Origin: JBQCHF01 sp051953655
Lineage (GTDB): Bacteria > Actinomycetota > Actinomycetes > Motilibacterales > Motilibacteraceae
Reading direction: 5' to 3'
Assembly: GCA_051953655.1 (NCBI GenBank)
Contig: JBQCIO010000055.1
Location: forward strand, 1-8,311
Length of the DNA stretch: 8,311 bases
In this document: positions 1 to 5,092 of the stretch, in pieces
Numbering within the stretch: position 1 is the stretch's first letter
Layout: every line of letters begins with the position of its first letter
The notes under the pieces: generated by a model
Told to the model about the DNA's origin: nothing
The model's input: only the letters and a program-made list of their open reading frames with translations
The model's database searches: none
Translations under genes and position numbers: made by a program

Positions 1-50
1 GGTGGGTTGGGTCCTGGTTGTGGGTTTTTCTGTTTTCTTGGGGGTTGCGG

Positions 51-90
51 GCCCCCCCCCCCGGGTGGGGGGGGGGTGCCCGCCCCCCCT
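51..90. repeat. C/G homopolymer hairpin downstream of argS
   Basis: An 11-base C run (52-62) is followed by GGGT and a 10-base G run (67-76), then a second C-rich stretch (79-89). C10 and G10 can pair around a very short loop, giving an extremely stable stem on either strand. It lies about 80 bases beyond the argS stop codon, so it could act in transcript ending, but there is no classical U-tract layout. To its left (21-40) is a T-rich patch that is odd in so GC-rich a genome. Homopolymer lengths here may also be sequencing or assembly error. I see no gene in 1-170. Confidence 0.6.
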
Positions 91-104
91 CACGTCTGAT
101 CGGG

Positions 105-138
105 TCGAGCCTCAGCTCGAGCGGGCAGGACGTCCTGC
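105..138. terminator. candidate argS terminator: two short palindromes
   Basis: Two perfect inverted repeats follow the argS stop on the minus strand. GCAGGACGTCCTGC (125-138) is a 14-base palindrome, and TCGAGC-ctca-GCTCGA (105-120) is a 6-bp stem with a 4-base loop. No U-run follows either one, which is common for actinobacterial terminators. The position, 32-66 bases after the stop, fits a 3' end, but function is inferred. Confidence 0.4.
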
Positions 139-170
139 TCGTGGGCGGCGCCGGCTTCCCCGAGCTCGCG

Positions 171-1913
171 CTACATCCGGTCCAGAGCGGTGATGCCCAG
201 CAGGTCCAGCCCGGTCGCGAGCACGCGCCGGGTGGCCAGGCACAGGGCGAGGCGGTCCTCGCGGGTCGAGCCCTCGGCCTTCAGGACCGGGCAGGCCTCG
301 TAGAACGCGGAGAGAGCCGTGCCCAGCCGGTGCAGGTAGGCGCAGAGCCGGTGCGGCTGCAGGGTGGCCGCGACCGTGGCGACGACGTCGGGGAAGCCGG
401 TGAGGACCAGCGCGAGCCGCTGCTCGGCAGGATGGCCGAGGCTTCCGACGACCGCCGGTGCGGCGCCGGCCCTGCGCAGCAGGGAGGCGAGCCGGGCGTG
501 GGCGTACTGCAGGTAGGGACCGGTGTCGCCGTCCAGCGCGACCATGCGGTCCAGCGCGAAGACGTAGTCCCGTCCGAGGTCGTTGACCAGGTCGGCGTAC
601 TTCACCGCGCCGATCCCCACTGCCCGGGCGATGTACGACCGCTCGGGCTGGGCGAGATCGGACCCGCGGTCGTCGAGCAGCGCGGAGGCCGTCGCCTCCG
701 CGGCATCGAGCAGCGAGGCCAGCGAGACGGTGTCGCCGCTCCTGGTCTTGAACGGGCGCCCGTCCTCGCCCAGGACGGTGCCGAAGGCGACGTGCTCTTC
801 GGTCACGTGGTCCGGGAGCCAGCCCGCCGCCCGAGCCAGCGCGAAGACCTGGTCGAAGTGCAGCGACTGCCGGGCGTCCACCACGTAGACGATCCGGTCG
901 GCCCTCAGGGTGCCGACCCGGTGCCGGATCGCGGCCAGATCCGTGGCGGCGTAGCCGAAACCGCCGTCGGCCTTGCGCACGATGAGCGGGAGCGGCCGTC
1001 CGTCGCGGCCGGTGAAGCCGGGCAGGAAGGCGCAGAGGGCTCCCTCGGACTCGGCGAGCAGGCCCGCGTCGTCGAGGTCGGCGACCACGGCGGGAAGCTC
1101 GTCGTTGTAGCTGCTCTCGCCGGCGACGTCGACGGCGGTGAGCCGCGCGCCGAGCCGGGCGTACGTCTGGTCGAACGAGGCCAGCGACACCGCCACCAGC
1201 CGCTGCCAGACGGCGACGGTGCTCTCGTCACCGGACTGCAGCGCGACCACCCGCGACCGAGCTCGGCCGGCGAACTCGACGTCGGCGTCGAACCTCTGCC
1301 GGGCCAGCCGGTACAGCGCGTCGAGCGCGGTCAGGTCCAGCCGGTCGTGCGAGTCGGCATCGTAGGAGTGGGCATCGTCGAGCAGCTGCTCGATGAGCAT
1401 GCCGAACTGGGTCCCCCAGTCACCGAGGTGGTTCTGACGCACCACGTCGTGCCCGGTGTAGGCCAGCACCCGCGCGAGCGCGTCGCCGATGACGGTCGAG
1501 CGCAGGTGCCCGACGTGCATCTGCTTGGCCACGTTGGGCGAGGAGTAGTCGATGACGACGCGCTGCGGCGCGACCCGTTCGACCCCGAGCCTGGGTTGGG
1601 CCAGCATCGAGGTCACCTGCGCGGCGAGGAACTCCGGCCGCAGGGTGAGGTTCACGAATCCCTGGCCGGCGAGCTCCGGTGGCAGGCACACGTCGTCGAC
1701 CTCGAGCGCATCCAGAAGTTGTTCGCCGACCTTGCGAGGGGTGCTGCCGGTCGGCTTGGCGAGCCGGAGCGGCAGATTGGTCTGGAGGTGGCCGAACTCC
1801 GGCCGGGTGGCGGGCCGCAGCTGCGGGTCCCACCCGTCGTAGGAGATGCCGAATGCGGCGACGACGGCTGCACGGAGCCGCGCGTCGAGGGTCTGCTCAG
1901 CAGCGATCATCAT
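171..1913 (-). CDS. argS: arginine--tRNA ligase (ArgRS)
   Basis: This gene encodes cytoplasmic arginyl-tRNA synthetase, which charges tRNA-Arg with arginine using ATP. The 580-aa length is normal for the family. In order one sees: the N-terminal Arg-tRNA-synthetase additional domain (about residues 5-100, with the EFGHLQTN motif); the class I catalytic core with the HIGH-type signature SSPNVAKQMHVGH (H133, H136); the NHLGDWGTQFG motif shortly after; the KMSKS-equivalent loop around residues 386-394 (FKTRSGD), which in many ArgRS is not a canonical KMSKS; and a C-terminal DALR anticodon-binding domain (DTGPYLQYAHARL onwards) ending at ALDRM. Two ATGs stand in tandem (1911-1913 and 1908-1910). 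The Shine-Dalgarno-like AAGGA (1917-1921) is only 3 bases from the first but 6 from the second, so the second may be the real start. The gene stands alone, without lysA/hom beside it in this window. Upstream is a long leader with an Arg-codon-rich small ORF. Confidence 0.97.
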   Translation of the reverse strand: MMIAAEQTLDARLRAAVVAAFGISYDGWDPQLRPATRPEFGHLQTNLPLRLAKPTGSTPRKVGEQLLDALEVDDVCLPPELAGQGFVNLTLRPEFLAAQVTSMLAQPRLGVERVAPQRVVIDYSSPNVAKQMHVGHLRSTVIGDALARVLAYTGHDVVRQNHLGDWGTQFGMLIEQLLDDAHSYDADSHDRLDLTALDALYRLARQRFDADVEFAGRARSRVVALQSGDESTVAVWQRLVAVSLASFDQTYARLGARLTAVDVAGESSYNDELPAVVADLDDAGLLAESEGALCAFLPGFTGRDGRPLPLIVRKADGGFGYAATDLAAIRHRVGTLRADRIVYVVDARQSLHFDQVFALARAAGWLPDHVTEEHVAFGTVLGEDGRPFKTRSGDTVSLASLLDAAEATASALLDDRGSDLAQPERSYIARAVGIGAVKYADLVNDLGRDYVFALDRMVALDGDTGPYLQYAHARLASLLRRAGAAPAVVGSLGHPAEQRLALVLTGFPDVVATVAATLQPHRLCAYLHRLGTALSAFYEACPVLKAEGSTREDRLALCLATRRVLATGLDLLGITALDRM

Positions 1914-1916
1914 GCG

Positions 1917-1921
1917 TCCTT
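1917..1921 (-). promoter_or_regulatory. argS ribosome binding site
   Basis: AAGGA on the minus strand. Its spacing is 3 bases to the first ATG (1913) and 6 to the second (1910), which favours the second ATG as the start. Confidence 0.6.
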
Positions 1922-1929
1922 GGGAGATG

Positions 1930-2035
1930 CGCCGACGTCGGCGGTGCGCGACGGGGTCGGGAGACCACGGCGCACGCGGCCGATCAGCGGTCGCGGGCGA
2001 GACATGGCGAGAGAAGGCCTGCGGGGGAAGGCCCT
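1930..2035 (-). promoter_or_regulatory. structured argS leader, possible attenuator
   Basis: Four potential RNA hairpins lie between the leader ORF stop and the argS RBS on the minus strand. H1 (2014-2035) has arms AGGGCCT/AGGCCTT with one G-U pair and a C-rich loop. H2 (1975-1995) has arms CGCGACCG/CGGCCGCG with one mismatch and loop CTGAT. H3 (1944-1975) has arms GTGCGC/GCGCAC with an inner GGTC/GACC. H4 (1930-1943) is the perfect palindrome CGCCGACGTCGGCG, 8 bases before AAGGA. H2 and H3 share position 1975 and H3 abuts H4, so alternative folds are possible. High GC makes chance stems common, so regulatory function is inference drawn mainly from the arginine leader next to it. Confidence 0.4.
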
Positions 2036-2050
2036 ACCAGGACGGAGGAA

Positions 2051-2131
2051 TCAGCAGCCCTGGCGTCGTCGTCGGGCACGTCGTCGCGGCGCGATGAGCG
2101 CGACGCGGCGGGAAGCCTCGAGGGACGACAT
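2051..2131 (-). CDS. candidate arginine-rich leader peptide upstream of argS
   Basis: This is a 26-codon ORF starting ATG TCG TCC and ending TGC TGA, encoding MSSLEASRRVALIAP followed by RRRARRRRQGC. Seven of eight consecutive codons (residues 16-23) are Arg: CGA CGA CGT, then an Ala codon, then CGA CGA CGA CGC. CGA is usually rare in high-GC actinobacteria, so a ribosome would be sensitive to arginyl-tRNA supply there. A -10-like CATACT ends 6 bases before the ATG, so the transcript could be leaderless. Hairpins follow between its stop and argS. Ribosome-mediated attenuation by leader peptides is well known for amino-acid genes; its use here for argS is my inference. The alternative is a chance small ORF in GC-rich DNA. 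The cluster of Arg codons in exactly the argS leader argues for the former. Confidence 0.5.
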   Translation of the reverse strand: MSSLEASRRVALIAPRRRARRRRQGC

Positions 2132-2137
2132 GCGGTC

Positions 2138-2143
2138 AGTATG
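2138..2143 (-). promoter_or_regulatory. possible -10 element for the argS leader transcript
   Basis: The minus-strand hexamer is CATACT. It resembles an actinobacterial -10 except for the first base. It sits 6 bases upstream of the leader-peptide ATG, which would place the first transcribed base at that A. I see no good -35 hexamer at 16-19 bases. Confidence 0.4.
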
Positions 2144-2163
2144 CACGAGCGCCTGCTGGAGCG

Positions 2164-2217
2164 CGTGATCGTGAAGGGCTGATGGCGGATTCTCGCCATC
2201 GTCACTTCACGATCACG
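2164..2217. repeat. long nested palindrome (REP-like or terminator)
   Basis: The outer arms are perfect 13-bp inverted repeats: CGTGATCGTGAAG (2164-2176) and CTTCACGATCACG (2205-2217). Nested inside is a second perfect 7-bp pair, GATGGCG (2181-2187) and CGCCATC (2194-2200), around loop GATTCT. The whole 54-base unit folds into one long hairpin with a 4x4 internal loop. It begins 12 bases past the HNH stop codon, so it could end that transcript. There is no T-run, and the two-layer symmetry looks like a dispersed palindromic element. It also lies just upstream of the possible argS leader promoter. Confidence 0.75.
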
Positions 2218-2229
2218 GGGTGGGCGGGG

Positions 2230-3801
2230 CTATCGGGTGCGGACCCAGGTTCTCGTGGGGTCGACCCAGGCGGGGGCGCGCCATTCCGTGCCACCGTCGG
2301 CGGTCGCGCGGATGTCCCAGTGCTGGTCGTGGACGAGGTGGTGGTGCCAGAGGCAGAGCAGGCGCATCTCGTCGAGGTTGGTCTCTCCGCCGAGGGCCCA
2401 CCAGGTGATGTGGTGCGCTTGGGACCAGTCCGGGGGTCGGTCGCAGCCAGGGCCGACGCAGCCCTTGTCCCGCAACGCGAGCAGGCGCCGCTGGTCGGGG
2501 GTGGCCAGGCGTCTGGCTCGTCCGACGTCGATGGGTCTGCCTTCGCCGTCCAGGACGACGGGGATGATCCCGGCTTCGCAGGCGAGGAGGCGGGCCTGCT
2601 CGACGGAGATGCGGGAGCCGGCCGCCGTGGTGGACAGGATGGTCGCGGCCCGAGCGGCGCCGGGGGTGGCCTGTCCGGACTCGCTGGCCCGCAGCTCGGC
2701 CAGGGTGACGGCGACCAGCAGCCCGTCCCGGGAGGGGGCGGCGACCTTGCCGCGGAACGAATCCGGCACGGCCGGGACCGAGGGGACACCGTCGAGGGCG
2801 ACCCCGAGGGCGAGGGCCTGCTGCCCGGCTGGCTGCCCGGTGCGCGCGTCGGCGCCTTCTGCGGTGATCTCGACCGGCTCGTCAGCGTCGTCGTCTTCGC
2901 CGAGGTCGTCGTCGTTCTCGTTGCCCGCGTGGTTCTTCTGTCCGGGCAGGATGCGTCCGGCGACGGTCACGGTCTCCAGCAGCGCGTCGAGCATCCGCTG
3001 CTTGGCGGTGCGCGGGTCGGGCAGCTCGGCGGTGCCGATCGGTGCCGCGAGCGGCTCGAGGACCGACTTGAGGCGGGCGGCCAGGTCGGGGGTGAGCAGC
3101 CCGTGCAGCTCGGTCAGCGCTCCGTCGGTGCGGGCGTGGCGGCGGAACGAGAGCTCGCACAGGTCCCGCAGCCGGGATGGGTCCGCGGTCGGGCGCTGGC
3201 TGGGTTCTGGGCCGAGGTCTTCGCGCAGCTGCCGGCCGAGCACCTCCAGGCCCTGCGGGGACCGCTGGTGGCACAGCTCGACCATCGTGTCCTCGGCGAA
3301 CTCCAGCGCCTCCCGGCTCGCCCCGTCGAAGGTGGCCAGCTCCTTCAGGACGATCCCGATCCGGTGGGCCTGCTCGAACGAGACGAACCCGGCGGCCATC
3401 CCGGCCGCCCGCGGGCACGGCGCCGGCTCGGGCTCGCTCAACGCGCGGGCCGCGGACGCCGCGTGCAGCGCCCGGGCCTGCCGCACCAGCGTCCGCGCCC
3501 GCGGGACGTCCATCCGCAGCGCCTGCGCCAGCCAGTCCTCGCTCTTGCGAACCCCCGAGACGCCCTGCGCGACCCCTCGGCGTTCGCACTCGTGCAGCAG
3601 GCACAGCAGCACCAGCATCAACTGATTCAGCACCGTCCCCACCAGGTGCAGCAGCGCCACCAGCTCCGAGGGCTTCGCCGCGGAGAAGTCCACCCGACCC
3701 GCCCCCGGGGCGGCGACCCCCACCACCGAGTCCGCCACCGCCAGCAGCCCCACCCCCAGCGGGGAGGACCCCACCGCGTCCCGGTCGAAGCTGTCTGCCA
3801 T
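2230..3801 (-). CDS. DUF222 domain HNH endonuclease (13E12-repeat type)
   Basis: This 523-aa protein has an N-terminal DUF222 region (about residues 35-340, with KSEDWLAQALRMDVPRARTL) and a C-terminal HNH nuclease domain (about 435-495). The HNH part shows C448-x4-C453 (CVGPGC), the HH pair H463/H464 (SQAHHITWW), N475 (GGETNLDEMRLLC) and C483/H486-H488 (CLWHHH), so the metal-binding and catalytic residues appear intact. A very acidic low-complexity insert (about 288-305, NENDDDLGEDDDADEP) separates the two parts. Such proteins are abundant and multicopy in actinobacteria, including the M. tuberculosis REP13E12 family. Their biological role is not settled; a DNA-cutting activity is expected from the fold. 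The start is fixed by ATG at 3801, with AGGA 7 bases upstream; the same stretch reads as a -10 TAGGAT. A LexA-type SOS box overlaps the promoter. Large palindromes lie on both sides. Confidence 0.92.
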   Translation of the reverse strand: MADSFDRDAVGSSPLGVGLLAVADSVVGVAAPGAGRVDFSAAKPSELVALLHLVGTVLNQLMLVLLCLLHECERRGVAQGVSGVRKSEDWLAQALRMDVPRARTLVRQARALHAASAARALSEPEPAPCPRAAGMAAGFVSFEQAHRIGIVLKELATFDGASREALEFAEDTMVELCHQRSPQGLEVLGRQLREDLGPEPSQRPTADPSRLRDLCELSFRRHARTDGALTELHGLLTPDLAARLKSVLEPLAAPIGTAELPDPRTAKQRMLDALLETVTVAGRILPGQKNHAGNENDDDLGEDDDADEPVEITAEGADARTGQPAGQQALALGVALDGVPSVPAVPDSFRGKVAAPSRDGLLVAVTLAELRASESGQATPGAARAATILSTTAAGSRISVEQARLLACEAGIIPVVLDGEGRPIDVGRARRLATPDQRRLLALRDKGCVGPGCDRPPDWSQAHHITWWALGGETNLDEMRLLCLWHHHLVHDQHWDIRATADGGTEWRAPAWVDPTRTWVRTR

Positions 3802-3807
3802 GCGCTC

Positions 3808-3813
3808 ATCCTA
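3808..3813 (-). promoter_or_regulatory. -10 element of the HNH gene promoter
   Basis: TAGGAT on the minus strand (TANNNT) ends 6 bases before the ATG, consistent with a leaderless transcript. AGGA within it could instead serve as a ribosome binding site from a start site further upstream. A weak -35 (TTGCTC, 3829-3834) lies at a short spacing. Confidence 0.5.
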
Positions 3814-3814
3814 C

Positions 3815-3830
3815 CCGAACATGCGTTCGA
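3815..3830. promoter_or_regulatory. LexA binding site (actinobacterial SOS box)
   Basis: CCGAACATGCGTTCGA matches the known actinobacterial/mycobacterial SOS box TCGAAC-N4-GTTCGA at all fixed positions but the first base. The palindromic core CGAAC-N4-GTTCG is perfect. It abuts the TAGGAT -10 of the DUF222/HNH gene, so LexA bound here would block transcription until DNA damage. SOS boxes have been reported in front of 13E12-family genes in M. tuberculosis, which supports the reading. Binding in this organism is inferred. Confidence 0.82.
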
Positions 3831-3890
3831 GCAATCGCTCTGTCCACAGGAGAAAGCAAGGCACGACAATGACTTCTCACGCTGCGACCC

Positions 3891-3947
3891 GTTGGGGTGA
3901 GGGTGACCCTGGTTCACGGAGAAGGACTCAGGGTCACCTCCCCCAAC
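3891..3947. repeat. long imperfect inverted repeat upstream of the HNH gene
   Basis: The left arm (3891-3910, GTTGGGG...GGTGACCCT) and right arm (3930-3947, AGGGTCACC...CCCCAAC) pair over 18 bp once two single-base bulges in the left arm are allowed. The inner 9 bp are perfect. The loop is 19 bases. It sits between the HNH promoter and the stop of the DUF4097 gene, which is transcribed towards it, so it could be that gene's terminator or a separate palindromic element. The rest of 3831-4058 shows no gene. Confidence 0.65.
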
Positions 3948-4020
3948 CACTGACGGCCGATGGCCGGCGACCGGGCAAGCCAGACCTGCCCGGCGCGGAG
4001 CTCCTCCGTCAACAGCGCTT

Positions 4021-4040
4021 TTGCTTGTTCAGACAGGCAA
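4021..4040 (-). terminator. weak candidate terminator of the DUF4097 gene
   Basis: On the minus strand, 19 bases after the stop, TTGC-c-TGT-ctga-ACA-a-GCAA forms a 7-bp stem with one mismatch. It is followed by AAAGCGC rather than a T-run, so this is only a weak candidate. The larger inverted repeat at 3891-3947 is an alternative. Confidence 0.25.
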
Positions 4041-4058
4041 GGTGTGGCGCGACATCCC

Positions 4059-4961
4059 TCATCGAACCTGCGGCGTCGTCGACAGCGTCACGTCGCCCGA
4101 CTCGCTGCGCGCGGTGACGCGACTGCTCGACTCCGGGTCGCTGAGGACGTCGCCGGTGTCCACCACGCCCGCCCCGGTGGAGGCGTCGACGGCGTAGGTG
4201 CGGCCGCCGGGGACGCTCACGTCCACGGTGCCGGCCGAGCTGCGTGCGGTGAGGCGGGGGACGGGGGATGCGGCCTGCACCCGCACGTTCCCCTGCCCGG
4301 CGCGCACGTCGACGGACGGGCCGGCCAGGTCGGTGGCGGTGACGGTGCCGCGCTCCACGCTGACGTCGAGCGGACCGCTGGCCGTCTCGACCTTCACCTG
4401 TCCCTCTCCGACGCGCAGTCGGAGAGCGGCGTCCACGCCGTCGACCTCGACCGTCCCCTTGTCCGAGCGCACTTCCACCTGGGTGCCGTGCGGCACCTCC
4501 ACGCTGACGTCGGTCCGGCAGCTGCCGAGCCCCAGCAGGGCGGTGCCGGAGGGGCAGCGCGCGGAGACGAGCAGCTGGTCGCTGCGCCGTCCGGTCGAGG
4601 TGTCGGGGTGGCGCAGCGAGGCGGTGGTGGTCGTGACGACGCGCACGTCGCTCCGCTCCTCGCCACGCACGATGACGTCTCCCGCGCCGACGTCGACGAC
4701 CACCTTGGCCACCTGGGCCCAGGTGGAGGTGACCGCGTCGGCGCGGGTGGCCCAGCGGCTCAGGGACAGCGGGACGACCACGGCCAGCAGGGCCACGACG
4801 AGCAGCACCGCGACGGCGAGGCGTCGCCGACGGCCCGGCGGCCGTGCTGGGCCGGCCGCGCGCGTCGCACCGCCGCGGCGGCTCGCGCGCGTGCGGCCGC
4901 GGACCGGAGCCCGCGGTGCCGGCACGGCAGGCGTGTCCTCCGCGGTCCCCCCGGATTCCAT
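4059..4961 (-). CDS. membrane-anchored DUF4097 beta-repeat protein
   Basis: This is a 300-aa protein. Residues 1-47 are a Pro/Arg-rich cytoplasmic tail ending in RRRR. Residues 48-67 (LAVAVLLVVALLAVVVPL) are one transmembrane helix, giving an N-in topology. Residues 75-300 are an extracytoplasmic domain of short repeated beta units (GDVIVRGE, GTVEVDGV, GQVKVETASG, GTVTATDL, GNVRVQAA, GTVDVSVPGG, GDVTLSTT), typical of DUF4097, a right-handed beta-helix-like adhesin fold. Two Cys (in ARCPSG and GSCRTD) could form a disulfide. No catalytic residues are apparent and the function is unknown; DUF4097 proteins are often near envelope-stress or regulatory genes. I chose ATG 4961 over the upstream in-frame ATG at 5075 because the extra 38 residues are low-quality sequence across the tandem-repeat intergenic DNA, and because TACGCT lies 7 bases before 4961, fitting a leaderless start. 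It is divergent from the patatin gene. Confidence 0.85.
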   Translation of the reverse strand: MESGGTAEDTPAVPAPRAPVRGRTRASRRGGATRAAGPARPPGRRRRLAVAVLLVVALLAVVVPLSLSRWATRADAVTSTWAQVAKVVVDVGAGDVIVRGEERSDVRVVTTTTASLRHPDTSTGRRSDQLLVSARCPSGTALLGLGSCRTDVSVEVPHGTQVEVRSDKGTVEVDGVDAALRLRVGEGQVKVETASGPLDVSVERGTVTATDLAGPSVDVRAGQGNVRVQAASPVPRLTARSSAGTVDVSVPGGRTYAVDASTGAGVVDTGDVLSDPESSSRVTARSESGDVTLSTTPQVR

Positions 4962-4968
4962 GGTCACG

Positions 4969-4974
4969 AGCGTA
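4969..4974 (-). promoter_or_regulatory. -10 element, leaderless promoter of the DUF4097 gene
   Basis: TACGCT (TANNNT) on the minus strand, 7 bases before the ATG at 4961, with no Shine-Dalgarno in between. This fixes the start choice. The adjacent palindrome 4980-4998 covers the place of the -35 region. Confidence 0.55.
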
Positions 4975-4979
4975 GACCG

Positions 4980-4998
4980 GGTGGCAGGGGCTGCCACC
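4980..4998. promoter_or_regulatory. palindromic operator candidate
   Basis: GGTGGCAG-ggg-CTGCCACC is a perfect 8-bp inverted repeat with a 3-base centre. It sits 5 bases upstream of the DUF4097 -10, across its spacer and -35 zone. That position suits a repressor or activator site. No matching regulator is visible in the window. Confidence 0.45.
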
Positions 4999-5000
4999 AC

Positions 5001-5030
5001 TGCCTTTCCGTGCCTTTCCGTGCCTTTCCG
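5001..5030. repeat. three exact tandem 10-bp repeats
   Basis: TGCCTTTCCG is repeated three times without a mismatch between the two divergent promoters. The 10-bp period is close to one helical turn, so each copy faces the same side of the DNA. It may be a protein-binding array or a slippage product. Confidence 0.85.
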
Positions 5031-5079
5031 CCCTCCCCGGCACGGCCCGGGGGGGCGGCAGGGTGTCCGGACCACGGCC

Positions 5080-5085
5080 TAGGGT
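5080..5085 (+). promoter_or_regulatory. -10 element, leaderless promoter of the patatin operon
   Basis: TAGGGT (TANNNT) lies 7 bases before the ATG at 5093, with no clear ribosome binding site. It mirrors the layout of the divergent DUF4097 promoter and supports 5093 as the start. I see no clear -35. Confidence 0.55.
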
Positions 5086-5092
5086 GCCCGGC

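Noticed and set aside
1914..2163. tRNA gene or T-box riboswitch before argS
   Set aside because: No cloverleaf with a GTTCGA-type T-loop and no T-box sequence could be found; the Arg leader explains the region better.
18..2168. 716-aa open frame on the plus strand opposite argS
   Set aside because: It is antisense to a clearly recognised argS; high GC keeps the opposite frame open, and the protein shows no recognisable domain.
1984..2205. 73-aa minus-strand frame upstream of argS
   Set aside because: It starts inside the nested palindrome, has no ribosome binding site or domain, and is in a different frame from the Arg-rich leader.
3840..3848. CTGTCCACA, close to a DnaA box
   Set aside because: A single 8-of-9 match with no cluster, AT-rich zone or dnaA/dnaN nearby, so not an origin.
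2182..3900. 572-aa plus-strand frame opposite the HNH gene
   Set aside because: It is a shadow of the minus-strand HNH gene with intact motifs; the composition is Gly/Arg/Val-biased with no domain.
5001..5030. CRISPR-like repeats
   Set aside because: Three contiguous 10-bp units with no spacers and no cas genes.
4962..5075. 38-residue N-terminal extension of the DUF4097 protein
   Set aside because: It would cross the promoter and the tandem repeats, and lacks conserved character; the ATG at 4961 has a leaderless -10.
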